Below, piece by piece: positions 55,041 to 64,000 of a stretch of 64,000 nt of DNA. Every line of letters begins with the position of its first letter. Positions within the stretch are counted from its first letter, which is position 1. A program made the translations under genes and the position numbers. The notes under the pieces are model-generated. The model was given only the letters and a program-made list of their open reading frames with translations, did not search any database and was not told the origin of the DNA. The DNA comes from Campylobacter concisus (lineage in GTDB: Bacteria; Campylobacterota; Campylobacteria; Campylobacterales; Campylobacteraceae), in contig NZ_LVLC01000001.1 in the NCBI RefSeq assembly GCF_002092855.1, forward strand, positions 1 to 64,000. Reading direction: 5' to 3'.

Positions 55041-57293
55041 TTGATAAATAAAATTTTACTAGCTATTTTTTGTTTGATAGTTGGCTTTTGCCTATCGTTT
55101 TTTAAATCTCCAAAAGAAGATGAGACACCGAAAGATACTAATCAAACGATTTATTCTATAAATTTTGACAATTTGCCAGAAGAAGAGAGACAAAAATACA
55201 TCAGTAAAGACGATCTTTACGAATATGGCGGATATATAACTCCAAAAAGCTATATCCAAAATTTTACTGAAACGAGCGATCAAAATTTATCAAATGATGT
55301 AAATGAACTTCAAGAACAAGTTCGTGAGCTAAGTAAAAAAAATAAAATTTTAGCTACCGATAATGTCGATATCAGCGAGAAAAATTTGGACTTTATAAGC
55401 AAAATTTCAGAGATGAAAAAAAATATCGAAAATGAAAAAAATGAGATAGTTGAAAAAAATCAAAAGACGCTAGGCGAGCTTGAAGCACAACACTTTGAAA
55501 ATATACAAACTCTCACAAAACGGCTAAATGAAGCTCAAGCTGATATGATAGAGAGCTCAAAAGCCTATGAAAAAAAGATAATAGACCTTGAAAATGCGAT
55601 AAATGAGGCAAAAAATGGCGATGAAAGTAAGGTAAAAGACATTGAAGCAAATTTTGCTAAATTTAAAGAGGCAGCTGAGGCAAATTACACAGCTTTAAAA
55701 GAGCAAAATATAGAGCTAAATACGACACTGGCTCAAAAAGATGCGCTAATAAAAGAGTATGAAAATACTCAAAATGAAAAAGATAAAAACGAAAAAAAAG
55801 AAATTTTGCTTTTAAAAGAGGAGATCGAGCGAGCAAAAAATGACGCTAATACACAAAAATTTAGCTACGAAAAAGAGATAAATGCACTAACTGATGGCTT
55901 TGAAACGCAAAAGAGTGTTATGGAGGATGAGCTTTCAAAAAAGGCAAATAAGATAATTGATCTTGAGGAGGCTCTTGAGTCAAGCAAGACTGCCTTAAAA
56001 GATAGAATTTATGAACTTGATGAGATAAAGAAAAATTTAAACTCAAAAGATTTGGCAGTTGAAAACTATAATGGTAAAAATTTAGAGCTAAATGCCTCTC
56101 TTGCGGCACTTCATAAAAGTTTTAATGATCTAAAAGAAAAAAATCTTAAAAGCGAGCAGGAAAATAAACTCGCAAATGAAAATATAAGCTTGCTTAAAAA
56201 AGAGCTTGAACGGGTAAATTTGTTAAATAAAAAGCTAGAGAAGCAAAATTTAGATGTAAATACAAGTTTAAGTGAGCTAAATAAAAAGCTAAATTTGAGT
56301 GAAGAGAGCCTTAAAAATGCACGAGATGAGCTAAAGACGCTTGATACAAAGACGAATAAATTTTTAAAAACTTTGTTTGAGCAAAATCAAACTATCTCTT
56401 TGCAGACTCAAAAGCTTGGTTTAAATGACAGCGAGTTGAAAAATTTAAGTGCAAAGATAAATTTAAAAGATGAAAAGATAAAAGAGCTGGAAAATAATCT
56501 CACGCAAACAAGTCAAATGCTAGCAGCAAAGCAAAGTGAGCTAGAAGCTCAAAAAAGGACGCTAAAGATCGATATGCAAAATTATGAAATTTTGCGTCAG
56601 CAAATAAATATTTTGCAAAAAAAGATAGCTGATACATCAGCTCTTTTTGCTGATAGCAACAAAAGCGGCGGTAAAAATTTACTAAGCTTACAAAACGAGC
56701 TTGAAAGCGCAAAACATAAATTAAACGAGAGTAATAAGACGATTGAGAGGTTAAATTCTAAAATAAATGAACTTAGCTCATCTAGCGTAAAAGGAAGTCC
56801 AGTAAATGCCAAGATCATCGAACTTCAAAAAGATATCGAGCAAAATTTAAATAGGCAAGATGAGCTTGAAAATGAAAATGTAAATTTAAAAAATATTTTG
56901 CAAGCTACGACAAAACCTGAAACTCCAACAAAGCTAGTTTTGATCTCTAGCCTTGAGTGTGATGACATGGACGCAAAAGATAAGATTAGCGTGATGTGTA
57001 AGAATAGGGTGAGCGAATTTTTGCAAAGATTTAACTCAAACTACCTTTATGAGATAATTCCGATCGTAGATAAGAAAAATTTTGTCATCCCATCAAATGT
57101 AGCGCAAAGCATCAAAAAAGATGATCTTGGCAGGCTAAATAACTATGTAAATTATGGCGTTGGTAAAGAGCGCGCAAAGGCAGCAGCCGAGCTTATAAAA
57201 GAAGAATTTGGCGATTTTGCAAGGATAAGCTTTAGCTCCGAAGTGATCGTAAAAGATGTCACGCGTGGCTTTATCATCAAGGTTTATAGATGA
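55041..57293 (+). CDS. Large coiled-coil membrane-anchored protein
   Basis: A 750-residue protein: N-terminal hydrophobic anchor (NKILLAIFCLIVGFCLSFF, residues 3-21), a short linker, about 530 residues of near-continuous coiled coil rich in Glu, Lys and Asn (about 85-630), and a globular C-terminal domain of about 110 residues (LVLISSLECDDMDAK...NYGVGKERAKAAAELIKEEFGDFARISFSSEV) that faintly recalls OmpA-like folds. The start is a TTG at 55041, 3 bases after the upstream stop. No family name is recognised; a structural envelope role is a guess. It overlaps the next gene by 4 bases. Confidence 0.75.
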   Translation: MINKILLAIFCLIVGFCLSFFKSPKEDETPKDTNQTIYSINFDNLPEEERQKYISKDDLYEYGGYITPKSYIQNFTETSDQNLSNDVNELQEQVRELSKKNKILATDNVDISEKNLDFISKISEMKKNIENEKNEIVEKNQKTLGELEAQHFENIQTLTKRLNEAQADMIESSKAYEKKIIDLENAINEAKNGDESKVKDIEANFAKFKEAAEANYTALKEQNIELNTTLAQKDALIKEYENTQNEKDKNEKKEILLLKEEIERAKNDANTQKFSYEKEINALTDGFETQKSVMEDELSKKANKIIDLEEALESSKTALKDRIYELDEIKKNLNSKDLAVENYNGKNLELNASLAALHKSFNDLKEKNLKSEQENKLANENISLLKKELERVNLLNKKLEKQNLDVNTSLSELNKKLNLSEESLKNARDELKTLDTKTNKFLKTLFEQNQTISLQTQKLGLNDSELKNLSAKINLKDEKIKELENNLTQTSQMLAAKQSELEAQKRTLKIDMQNYEILRQQINILQKKIADTSALFADSNKSGGKNLLSLQNELESAKHKLNESNKTIERLNSKINELSSSSVKGSPVNAKIIELQKDIEQNLNRQDELENENVNLKNILQATTKPETPTKLVLISSLECDDMDAKDKISVMCKNRVSEFLQRFNSNYLYEIIPIVDKKNFVIPSNVAQSIKKDDLGRLNNYVNYGVGKERAKAAAELIKEEFGDFARISFSSEVIVKDVTRGFIIKVYR

Positions 57294-57997
57294 TCTTGGC
57301 TCAGCTAAAAAGTGGCTATCGCTACAACAGCGATACGCTGGTACTTTATGATTTTATAAGCTCAAGTTTGAAAAATTTTTCAGGCAGGATTTTAGACGTT
57401 GGCGCAGGGTGCGGGATACTTGGGCTTTTGCTTAAACGTGACTTTAAAAATTCCAGCCTAAGCTTGCTTGATATCTTGCAGATAAATGGTGAAATTTCTA
57501 AATTTAATGCCAGTAAGAACGGCTTGGAGGCAGAAATTATAAATGCTAATTTTGTAGATTTTAAAGATAGTGAGAAATTTGACCTCATCGTATCAAATCC
57601 ACCATTTTATCACGAGGGTGCAAAACAAAGCGAAGATGAGCATATAAAGGCTAGTAGATACACAAGCTCTTTGGGTCTAAAAGACTTTATAAAAGGTATA
57701 AGCGTAAATTTAAAGCCTCACAAAAGGGCGTTTTTTTGCTATGCACCTGATGATCTTAGTCAGATTGTAGCGTGTCTAAAAGAGTTTAAGTTAAATTTAG
57801 TAAGCCTAAAATTTATTCATACAAAGGCAGATAAGCCAGCAAATTTGGCCTTATTTGAGGTGAGAAATAATTCAAACTCAAAGCTAAAAATTTTGCCACC
57901 TTTAGTGATGAGTGAAAATGGCTCGCATACAAAAGAGGCGATTGAAATTTTTAAAAAAGCTGACACAAAGAGCGTCGATTATCAGGAACTAGCGTGA
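57290..57997 (+). CDS. TrmN6-like SAM-dependent methyltransferase
   Basis: A 235-residue enzyme with SAM motif LDVGAGCGILGLLL and catalytic NPPF (IVSNPPFYHEG), the pattern of YfiC/TrmN6, which methylates N6 of A37 in tRNA-Val. Opening residues LKSGYRYNSDTLVLYDFI are also typical. It overlaps the coiled-coil gene by 4 bases and the YkgJ-type gene by 4 bases. Confidence 0.85.
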   Translation: MILAQLKSGYRYNSDTLVLYDFISSSLKNFSGRILDVGAGCGILGLLLKRDFKNSSLSLLDILQINGEISKFNASKNGLEAEIINANFVDFKDSEKFDLIVSNPPFYHEGAKQSEDEHIKASRYTSSLGLKDFIKGISVNLKPHKRAFFCYAPDDLSQIVACLKEFKLNLVSLKFIHTKADKPANLALFEVRNNSNSKLKILPPLVMSENGSHTKEAIEIFKKADTKSVDYQELA

Positions 57998-58359
57998 GGG
58001 TGCAAGGCTTTAACTATGAGTTTGATGCCAGCTTTTGCGAGAGCTGTGGCGGCAAGTGTTGCACGGGAGAGAGTGGCTACATTTGGATAAACGAAGAAGA
58101 AATTTCAAAATTTTGCACTGCATTTCATATGAGTAAAGATGAGTTTGAAAAGCAGTTTTTAATAAGAGTTGGGCTAAGGTGTAGCATAAAAGAGAAGCCT
58201 TATGAAGATGGCTTTGCTTGTGTATTTTTTGATGAAAAAAATAAAAACTGCTCAGTCTATGAGCTAAGGCCACAGCAGTGTAGGACTTTTCCGTTTTGGA
58301 ATTATTTTAAAAAAAATTTAAAGGAGCTAAAAGCAGAATGCATTGGCGTAAAATTTTAG
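57994..58359 (+). CDS. YkgJ-type cysteine-cluster protein
   Basis: A 121-residue protein with eight or more cysteines in the YkgJ pattern: FCESCGGKCCTGESGYIWINEEE ... LRCSIKEKPYEDGFACVFFDEKNKNCSVYELRPQQCRTFPFW. The cysteines presumably hold a zinc or iron-sulfur site. Function is not established. The start is a GTG overlapping the upstream stop (GTGA), and the 3' end overlaps the TPR gene by 22 bases. Confidence 0.85.
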   Translation: MRVQGFNYEFDASFCESCGGKCCTGESGYIWINEEEISKFCTAFHMSKDEFEKQFLIRVGLRCSIKEKPYEDGFACVFFDEKNKNCSVYELRPQQCRTFPFWNYFKKNLKELKAECIGVKF

Positions 58360-59603
58360 TATTTTTTATGAGCGTATTTTTTAACTCGCAGCTACTTTTG
58401 GCTGACGATAATAAAAGTATAAATTTACGCCTAATGCAGGCTTTATTGTTTCAAGACAGCGGAGATGTGAATGCTAGCATTCAAGCTTACTCAAACATTT
58501 TTAAAGATACGAATCAAAAAGCTTATTTAAAAGAGGCGATCAAGCTCGCCTTTGCTACAAAAAATGAAAATTTAGACGCTTTGATAAATGAAGGCGAAAA
58601 AAGCTTAAAAGATGATAGCGATTTTATCCGTATAAAGGTGGCAAATTTAGTAAATCTTTCAAAGCTAAATGAGGCTAAAAGTTTAATGCAAGAGCTTGCC
58701 ACAAAAGAGCCAAATGCTCAAAATTTACTCATGCTTGGCACAATTTGTATGATGCAAAATGAAACAACGACTGCACTAAAATACTTTGAAGAGGCATACT
58801 CTCTAAAGCAAGAAGAAGAAAACTTGCTCCGTATTGTTGATATTTTGATAAATCGCATGGATAAGATAAAAGACGCTACAAAATATCTTGAGAAATTTAG
58901 AGATGAACAAGGCTGTACGCTAAAGACTTGCGAGCTTTTGGCTGAAATTTACTCCCAGCAAAGAAATTTCCCAAAAGTGATCGAACTCTTTGAAGAGCTT
59001 TATGAGCTAAATCACGACACTTCGTATATTGATAAGATCGTGCAGTTTTTTATCTATGATAAAAATTACAAAGCAGCAATTGAAATTTTAAAAAAATATA
59101 GCTACAACGATGTGGCGCTTATGGATCTTTATGCGGCAACTAGTAATTTTGGTGACGCATACATACTTGCTGTTAAAATTTATAACGATAGCAGGGATTT
59201 AAATTTTTTAGCAAAAGCCGCGATTTACGAATACGAGATGAATAAAGACAACTTGAACGAACAAAAAATGGCTGAAATTTTAGACAAATTTGAAGCTAGC
59301 GTGCCAAAACTAGAAAATGATATGTTTTTTAACTACTATGGCTACTTGCTGATAGATCATGATATTGACCCTAGAAAGGGTATAGGGCTTGTGCAAAAGG
59401 CGCTTGCTATCTCGCCTGAGTCGCCTTATTATGAGGATTCGCTAGCGTGGGGATATTTTAAGCTCGGTGAGTGCAAAAAGGCAAAAAGCATCATGCAGCA
59501 TGCGATGAAGGATATTGATTTTAGATCTTCGAAAGAGGCAAAAGAGCATTTGCACCTAATAGAGCGCTGTATAATAAATCTAAACAAAAGGCTTAAAAAA
59601 TGA
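58338..59603 (+). CDS. Exported TPR-repeat protein
   Basis: A 421-residue protein with an N-terminal signal peptide ([21 protein letters not shown]) and tandem tetratricopeptide repeats across most of its length (for example [30 protein letters not shown] and [29 protein letters not shown]). It is probably periplasmic and serves as a scaffold. It overlaps the start of trpC by 4 bases. Confidence 0.82.
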   Translation: MHWRKILVFFMSVFFNSQLLLADDNKSINLRLMQALLFQDSGDVNASIQAYSNIFKDTNQKAYLKEAIKLAFATKNENLDALINEGEKSLKDDSDFIRIKVANLVNLSKLNEAKSLMQELATKEPNAQNLLMLGTICMMQNETTTALKYFEEAYSLKQEEENLLRIVDILINRMDKIKDATKYLEKFRDEQGCTLKTCELLAEIYSQQRNFPKVIELFEELYELNHDTSYIDKIVQFFIYDKNYKAAIEILKKYSYNDVALMDLYAATSNFGDAYILAVKIYNDSRDLNFLAKAAIYEYEMNKDNLNEQKMAEILDKFEASVPKLENDMFFNYYGYLLIDHDIDPRKGIGLVQKALAISPESPYYEDSLAWGYFKLGECKKAKSIMQHAMKDIDFRSSKEAKEHLHLIERCIINLNKRLKK

Positions 59604-60385
59604 TATTTGATGAGATAATAAAAAAAACTAAAGATGATCTTGCGAAAAGAAAGGCAGACTTCCCTGAGGAGTGGCTTGGCCGCTCGCTCGCGTATAATCC
59701 ATACGTGCCAAGAGATGTTTTAAATGCACTTAGAGCAAGTCAAAATGAGCCGATAAAAATCATAGCTGAGATCAAAAAAGCAAGCCCAAGTAAGGGGGTG
59801 ATAAGAGAAGACTTTGAACCGATAAAAATCGCTCAGGAATACGAGCCATACGCAAATGCTTTTAGTATATTAACTGAACCACATTGGTTTAAAGGCAACA
59901 TCGAGTATATCACTCAAGTTAGGCGCTACGCATCAAGGCCGATCCTTAGAAAAGATTTTATTATTGATAAGTATCAAATTCTTGAAGCTCTTGTTTATGG
60001 AGCGGATTTTATCTTGCTTATCGCAAAAGCATTAACTCAAAATGAGCTAAAAGAGCTTTTAGACTACGCTCATCATTTAGGTCTTGAAGTTTTGGTTGAA
60101 ACTCACGACGCGAGTGATGTGAAAAAGGCTATCTTTGCAGGAGCAAATATAATAGGTATAAATCACCGAAATTTAGATGATTTTACGATGGATATGAGCC
60201 TTTGTGAGAAGCTCATACCACTTTTGCCAAATGGCAAGATAATAGTCGCTGAAAGTGGTCTTTACGAGCATGAGCAGCTTAGGGAGCTAAGCAAAATAGG
60301 CGTAGATGCCTTCTTGATAGGAGAGCATTTTATGAGGCAAGATGATATAAAAAATGCCGTCAAAAAGATAAAGGAGGGCGAGTAA
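59600..60385 (+). CDS. trpC: Indole-3-glycerol phosphate synthase
   Basis: A 261-residue TIM-barrel enzyme of tryptophan synthesis. Phosphate and catalytic motifs: [18 protein letters not shown] (catalytic Lys), [35 protein letters not shown] and VAESGL. It is unlinked to other trp genes here, lying in a conserved mixed operon with the HIT and mnmH genes. Confidence 0.96.
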   Translation: MIFDEIIKKTKDDLAKRKADFPEEWLGRSLAYNPYVPRDVLNALRASQNEPIKIIAEIKKASPSKGVIREDFEPIKIAQEYEPYANAFSILTEPHWFKGNIEYITQVRRYASRPILRKDFIIDKYQILEALVYGADFILLIAKALTQNELKELLDYAHHLGLEVLVETHDASDVKKAIFAGANIIGINHRNLDDFTMDMSLCEKLIPLLPNGKIIVAESGLYEHEQLRELSKIGVDAFLIGEHFMRQDDIKNAVKKIKEGE

Positions 60386-60867
60386 TGCAGCACCTTTGTG
60401 CCCCTTGGAGAAGCGAATACTTTAGCGCTAAAAAAGATAGCTGTGTTTTTTGTGATGTTGTAAACTCAGATGATGATGATAAAAATGGTGTGCTTTTTCG
60501 AGCTAAATATTGTTTTGGGATTATGAATTTATATCCGTATTCTCCAGGGCATTTTATGATAATACCAAATCAGCATACCGACAAGATCGAAGAGCTTGAT
60601 GAGCAGACTTGGTTTGAGATGAGTAAATTTGTAAGGCTTGGAGTTGAAATTTTAAAAAAAGAGCTTTATGCTAATGGCGTAAATATAGGTATGAATTTAG
60701 GCAAGGCAGCGGGAGCTGGTATAGCTGAACATGTGCATTATCACCTTGTGCCAAGGTGGAGCGGGGATACAAATTTTATAACCACCATCTCTGATGTGAG
60801 AGTAAATGGCACGCCATTTCATCCACTTTTTGAGAAACTAAAAAAGGCATTTAGTGCCGTTATTTGA
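60385..60867 (+). CDS. HIT-family hydrolase
   Basis: A 160-residue histidine-triad nucleotide-binding protein. The triad is HVHYHLVPRW, and CVFCDVV near residue 20 is the zinc-binding start found in the diadenosine-polyphosphate-processing branch. It likely acts on Ap4A-type or AMP-linked substrates. The ATG overlaps the trpC stop (TAATG). Confidence 0.9.
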   Translation: MQHLCAPWRSEYFSAKKDSCVFCDVVNSDDDDKNGVLFRAKYCFGIMNLYPYSPGHFMIIPNQHTDKIEELDEQTWFEMSKFVRLGVEILKKELYANGVNIGMNLGKAAGAGIAEHVHYHLVPRWSGDTNFITTISDVRVNGTPFHPLFEKLKKAFSAVI

Positions 60868-61861
60868 GCTTGATGCAGAGCAGTGGCTAGAGAAAAGAAG
60901 CTCTTTTGAAATTTTAATAGACGCAAGATCGCCACATGAATTTTTATATTCACACATAAAAGATGCCATAAATTTATATGCTTTAAATGACGTGGAACAT
61001 AAAGAGGTAGGCACGATCTATAAAAGCGATAGATCCCTAGCAAAGAGTCTTGGTGCAAAGTATATCTGCAAAAATTTACAAAATATCATTGATGAGGCTT
61101 ATAAAAGAGCCAAGGTTGGTTCAGCTATTGGCATCTACTGCGCTAAAGGTGGGCTTAGATCAAATTCTGTTGGCTATGTGCTAAGCATGATAGGATATAG
61201 AGTTTTTAGGCTTAGTGGTGGCTATAAAGCTTATAGAAATCACGTTTTAGAATTTCTAAATCGACCTTTGAGCACAAAATTTATCACTCTTTTTGGAAAT
61301 ACTGGCTGCTATAAAAGTAAGCTAATAAGGGCTCTAAGCCCATCAATAGACCTTGAAGCTATGGCAAATCACCTAGGCTCTGTCTTTGGAGCGATAAATG
61401 GCGCGCAGCCAAGCCAAAAAAGCTTTGAAGATGCGTTATTTGAAAAGCTCATCACGCTAAAAGATGAAATTTGCTTTATCGAGGGCGAGAGCAGAAGGAT
61501 CGGCTCGTTAAGTTTGCCAAAAAGTCTTTATGAGGCGATGCGAAATGGTATAAATGTCGAAGTGAGCGCAAGTTTAGAAAAAAGAATTTCTTGTATAGTA
61601 GATGACTATAAAAGTGTGGATAAAGCTTTTTTTGACGAGTGTATGAAGAAAATTTCGCCATTTATTGATAAAAAAGCTAGAGATGAAGCTGTGGCTAAAT
61701 TTAATGAAAATGACATTGCTAAAGTAGCTGAAATTTTACTTACAAAATACTATGATAAAGTCTATAAGAAAAATGAAAATATTAATGTTTTCATAAATTC
61801 TGATGACTTTGACGAAGCCGTTAAAAAGCTAAATGATATAAAAAATGAAGCAAAATTTTAG
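60854..61861 (+). CDS. mnmH: tRNA 2-selenouridine synthase MnmH (SelU)
   Basis: A 335-residue two-domain protein: an N-terminal rhodanese domain with active Cys96 in YCAKGGLRS, and a C-terminal P-loop domain that binds tRNA. It replaces sulfur by selenium at wobble 2-thiouridine using selenophosphate. The Walker A reads GNTGCYKS (148-155) instead of the usual GxTGxGKT, an unusual Tyr for Gly. The start is a GTG inside the HIT gene (14-base overlap). Confidence 0.87.
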   Translation: MPLFELDAEQWLEKRSSFEILIDARSPHEFLYSHIKDAINLYALNDVEHKEVGTIYKSDRSLAKSLGAKYICKNLQNIIDEAYKRAKVGSAIGIYCAKGGLRSNSVGYVLSMIGYRVFRLSGGYKAYRNHVLEFLNRPLSTKFITLFGNTGCYKSKLIRALSPSIDLEAMANHLGSVFGAINGAQPSQKSFEDALFEKLITLKDEICFIEGESRRIGSLSLPKSLYEAMRNGINVEVSASLEKRISCIVDDYKSVDKAFFDECMKKISPFIDKKARDEAVAKFNENDIAKVAEILLTKYYDKVYKKNENINVFINSDDFDEAVKKLNDIKNEAKF

Positions 61862-62068
61862 ACTTAGTTTAATTAAAAAATTAAGACATAAAATTTATGC
61901 AAATGAGTTCTAGCTCTTAAATTTATTAAATTTACTAAAAATAATATGTTTAATTTTATGTAAAATATTTTGTATTATTCTTCTAAACTAGTTAAAAATT
62001 TTTCAAGAAAATCAAAACGATACCTAAAATTCGCTAGAAAGTTAAAATGGATTTAAAATGCTTTGGGA

Positions 62069-62074
62069 TATAAT
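62069..62074 (+). promoter_or_regulatory. -10 box (TATAAT) of ilvB
   Basis: TATAAT preceded by TTTGGGA, 30 bases before the ilvB start. The short leader leaves no room for a translated attenuator peptide. The preceding 200 bases are very AT-rich and hold no gene I can see. Confidence 0.6.
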
Positions 62075-62104
62075 CTGCGATAAATTTATCAAAAGGCTAA
62101 AGTG

Positions 62105-63802
62105 ATGATAAAACAGATTTCTGGTTCACAGATGATAAGCGAGGCCTTGCACGAAGAGGGCGTTGAGATAGTTTTTGGCTATCCTGGCGGTGCAGCTTTA
62201 AATATCTACGACGAAACATACAAGCAGACTTATTTTAAACATGTTTTGGTTCGCCACGAGCAAGCGGCCGTTCACGCAGCCGATGGATACGCTAGAGTTA
62301 GCGGTAAAGTCGGCGTTGCCTTTGTGACAAGTGGTCCTGGCTTTACAAATGCAGTCACTGGCCTTGCAACAGCTTATAGCGACAGTATCCCAATCGTCTT
62401 AATAAGCGGTCAAGTACCAACATTTATGATCGGTACAGATGCTTTTCAAGAGATCGATGCGGTCGGCATTTCACGCCCCTGTGTTAAGCATAACTTTTTA
62501 GTTAATAGCGTTGAAGAGCTACCTCGCATCATAAAAGAGGCGTTTTACATCGCAAGATCAGGCCGTCCAGGACCGGTTCATATCGATATCCCAAAAAATA
62601 TCACATCAAGACTTGGTGACTTTGTCTATCCAAAAGAAATTTCTATTCCAAGTTACAAACCAACCTATAAGGGCAACTCAAAACAGATAAAAAAAGCAGC
62701 AGTTGCGATAAACGAAGCTAAAAGACCACTTCTATACATCGGTGGCGGTGCAGTCGCATCAAATGCAAGCGAGATCATCCGTAAATTTATGAAAAAAACT
62801 GGCATCCCAGCGGTTGAGACGCTGATGGCTCTTGGTGTGCTTGACGCAAAAGATGAGCTAAATTTAGGCATGGCAGGCATGCATGGCAGCTACGCTTCAA
62901 ATATGGCACTTAGCGAGTGCGACCTTCTCGTTTCGCTTGGGGCTAGGTTTTGTGATAGGATCACTGGCAGGACGGATGAGTTTGCCAAACATGCAAAGAT
63001 AATTCACATCGATATCGATCCAAGCTCCATCTCAAAGATCATAAATGCCCACTATCCAATCGTTGGTGATCTTACAAACGTGCTAACTGAGCTTTATGAA
63101 GAAGTCAATGCAAAGCCTGAAAACTACGCACCTTGGAGAGAAATTTTAGATAGATATTCTAAGTTAAATCCACTTGGCTACACAGATAGCGACAAGGTCT
63201 TAAAGCCACAATGGGTCATCGAAGAGACCGCGAAGATAGCAGGAGCTGATGCGATAATCTCAACAGACGTCGGACAGCATCAAATGTGGGTGGCGCAGTT
63301 TTATCCGTTTAACCGAGCAAGACAGCTTGTCACAAGTGGTGGACTTGGCACAATGGGATTTGGCCTCCCTGCAGCGATCGGCGCAAAATGTGCAAAACCA
63401 GACAATCTTGTTATAAATTTTACAGGTGATGGCTCAATACTTATGAATATCCAAGAGTTAATGACTGCTCATGAGATAAATATGCCTGTTATAAACATCA
63501 TTTTAAACAACAACTTCTTAGGCATGGTTCGTCAGTGGCAGACATTTTTTTATGAAAAACGCTACTCATCAACTGATCTTAGCTTGCAGCCTGATTTTGT
63601 AAAGATCGCTGAGGGATTTGGCGGCATTGGCTTTGTTTGCAAGAGCAAGGATGAGTTTAGAAAGGCTTTAAAAGAGGCGATCGATAGCAAAAAATCAGCG
63701 ATGATCGACGTTAGGATCGACCGCTTTGAGGATGTGCTTCCTATGGTTCCAGCTGGAGCTGCGATTTATAATATGATATTAAAGAGCAAGGAAGAAAAAT
63801 GA
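62105..63802 (+). CDS. ilvB: Acetolactate synthase large subunit
   Basis: A 565-residue thiamine-diphosphate enzyme of branched-chain amino acid synthesis. Catalytic Glu lies in VRHEQAAVHAADGYAR; FVTSGPGFTNAVTGLATAY, the FAD/Q-loop region and the TPP-binding GDGSILMNIQELMTAHEINMPVINIILNNNFLGMVRQW are intact. A GTG three bases upstream (62102) is also a possible start; the ATG at 62105 gives better spacing from AAGG. The stop overlaps ilvN. Confidence 0.96.
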   Translation: MIKQISGSQMISEALHEEGVEIVFGYPGGAALNIYDETYKQTYFKHVLVRHEQAAVHAADGYARVSGKVGVAFVTSGPGFTNAVTGLATAYSDSIPIVLISGQVPTFMIGTDAFQEIDAVGISRPCVKHNFLVNSVEELPRIIKEAFYIARSGRPGPVHIDIPKNITSRLGDFVYPKEISIPSYKPTYKGNSKQIKKAAVAINEAKRPLLYIGGGAVASNASEIIRKFMKKTGIPAVETLMALGVLDAKDELNLGMAGMHGSYASNMALSECDLLVSLGARFCDRITGRTDEFAKHAKIIHIDIDPSSISKIINAHYPIVGDLTNVLTELYEEVNAKPENYAPWREILDRYSKLNPLGYTDSDKVLKPQWVIEETAKIAGADAIISTDVGQHQMWVAQFYPFNRARQLVTSGGLGTMGFGLPAAIGAKCAKPDNLVINFTGDGSILMNIQELMTAHEINMPVINIILNNNFLGMVRQWQTFFYEKRYSSTDLSLQPDFVKIAEGFGGIGFVCKSKDEFRKALKEAIDSKKSAMIDVRIDRFEDVLPMVPAGAAIYNMILKSKEEK

Positions 63803-64000
63803 GTATCAGAAGAACGATTTCGGTTATAGTTTTAAATGAACACGGCGTTTTAGCTAGAATTTCTGGGCTTTTTGCGGGCAGGGGCTACAACATCGATACG
63901 CTCACCGTTGCTCCGATACCTGAGAGCAACTTCTCAAGGCTAAGTATCGTAACAAGTGGCGACGAGAGAGTTTTAGAGCAGATCGTAAAACAGCTTCACA
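63799..64000 (+). CDS. ilvN: Acetolactate synthase small (regulatory) subunit, cut by window edge
   Basis: The first 67 codons of the regulatory subunit are visible: an ACT domain starting RRTISVIVLNEHGVLARISGLFAGRGYNIDTLTVAPIPESNFSRLSIVT, which binds valine for feedback inhibition. The ATG overlaps the ilvB stop as ATGA. The C-terminal half is outside the window. Confidence 0.95.
   Translation, partial: MSIRRTISVIVLNEHGVLARISGLFAGRGYNIDTLTVAPIPESNFSRLSIVTSGDERVLEQIVKQLH

Noticed and set aside
61862-62104. Attenuator or leader peptide before ilvB
   Set aside because: The -10 box is only 30 bases from the start codon, and no Leu/Ile/Val-rich small frame with a terminator lies in the transcript.
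1-64000. CRISPR array, prophage, insertion sequences and tRNA genes
   Set aside because: I saw no regularly spaced repeats, transposase or integrase genes, and no tRNA-like cloverleaf in the gaps. rnpB is the only RNA gene I can support.

Overview
The window is a low-GC, densely coded chromosomal segment of a Campylobacterota species. Protein content and gene order point to Campylobacter, probably in or near the C. concisus group; the genus is well supported and the species is a guess. Evidence includes the flgI-flgJ-flgM-flgN-flgK block, a flaG-fliD-fliS block, and the trpC-HIT-mnmH and ruvA-ddl-(YefM-like)-hydrolase-murF neighbourhoods. FlgJ lacks a muramidase domain, DAHP synthase is class II, and sigma-54/sigma-28 type flagellar promoters are present. 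Most of the window is core housekeeping sequence with a few accessory insertions.

Layout. 1-3.2 kb: a small accessory block with a cut Rrf2-type regulator, a YwnB-like NAD(P)-binding gene that has lost its 5' third, and a cupin gene under a near-consensus promoter flanked by two matching palindromes. It is followed by an ABC transmembrane-only protein and a CDF metal exporter. 3.2-6.4 kb: a single-chain type IIG restriction-modification enzyme. 6.5-10.6 kb: lepA, a tautomerase, two lipoproteins and a comF-like gene. 10.6-21.8 kb (minus strand): a long run murJ-cysS-msbA-pyrD-M16 peptidase-dapA-fabL-like-pgsA-rseP-yggS serving envelope and central metabolism, plus a possible 40-residue membrane protein at its end. 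21.9-28.4 kb (plus): fapA, ruvA, ddl, an orphan Phd/YefM-like antitoxin with a palindromic operator candidate, a hydrolase and a membrane-anchored murF. 28.4-32.4 kb: an HdrB-like protein, thiL, truD, a hairpin-containing 455-base gap and peptidase E. 32.6-32.9 kb: RNase P RNA. 32.9-41.5 kb: two flagellar blocks facing away from each other, with recognisable sigma-28 and sigma-54 promoters. 41.5-47.3 kb: sodC, a TSUP permease, atpB, gatB, gpsA and an exported NagZ-like glycosidase. 47.3-50.3 kb: an McrBC type IV restriction pair. 50.4-52.6 kb: a small membrane protein and two tandem RarD-like transporters, the second of which appears frameshifted at codon 4-5. 52.7-64 kb: class II aroG, a YpdA-like flavoprotein, a large coiled-coil envelope protein, a TrmN6-like methyltransferase, a YkgJ-type protein, a TPR protein, trpC, HIT, mnmH, ilvB and the start of ilvN.

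Defence content is two separate restriction systems (type IIG and McrBC), each packed tightly between core genes. There is no CRISPR array, prophage, insertion sequence or tRNA that I could see. I did not find an obviously new multi-gene system. The observations most worth a second look are the paired operators around the cupin promoter, the orphan YefM-like gene with its 13-base-arm palindrome inside a cell-wall operon, the frameshifted RarD start, the small ORF hidden behind yggS, the CxxC-rich lipoprotein, and the long hairpins after lepA and truD.
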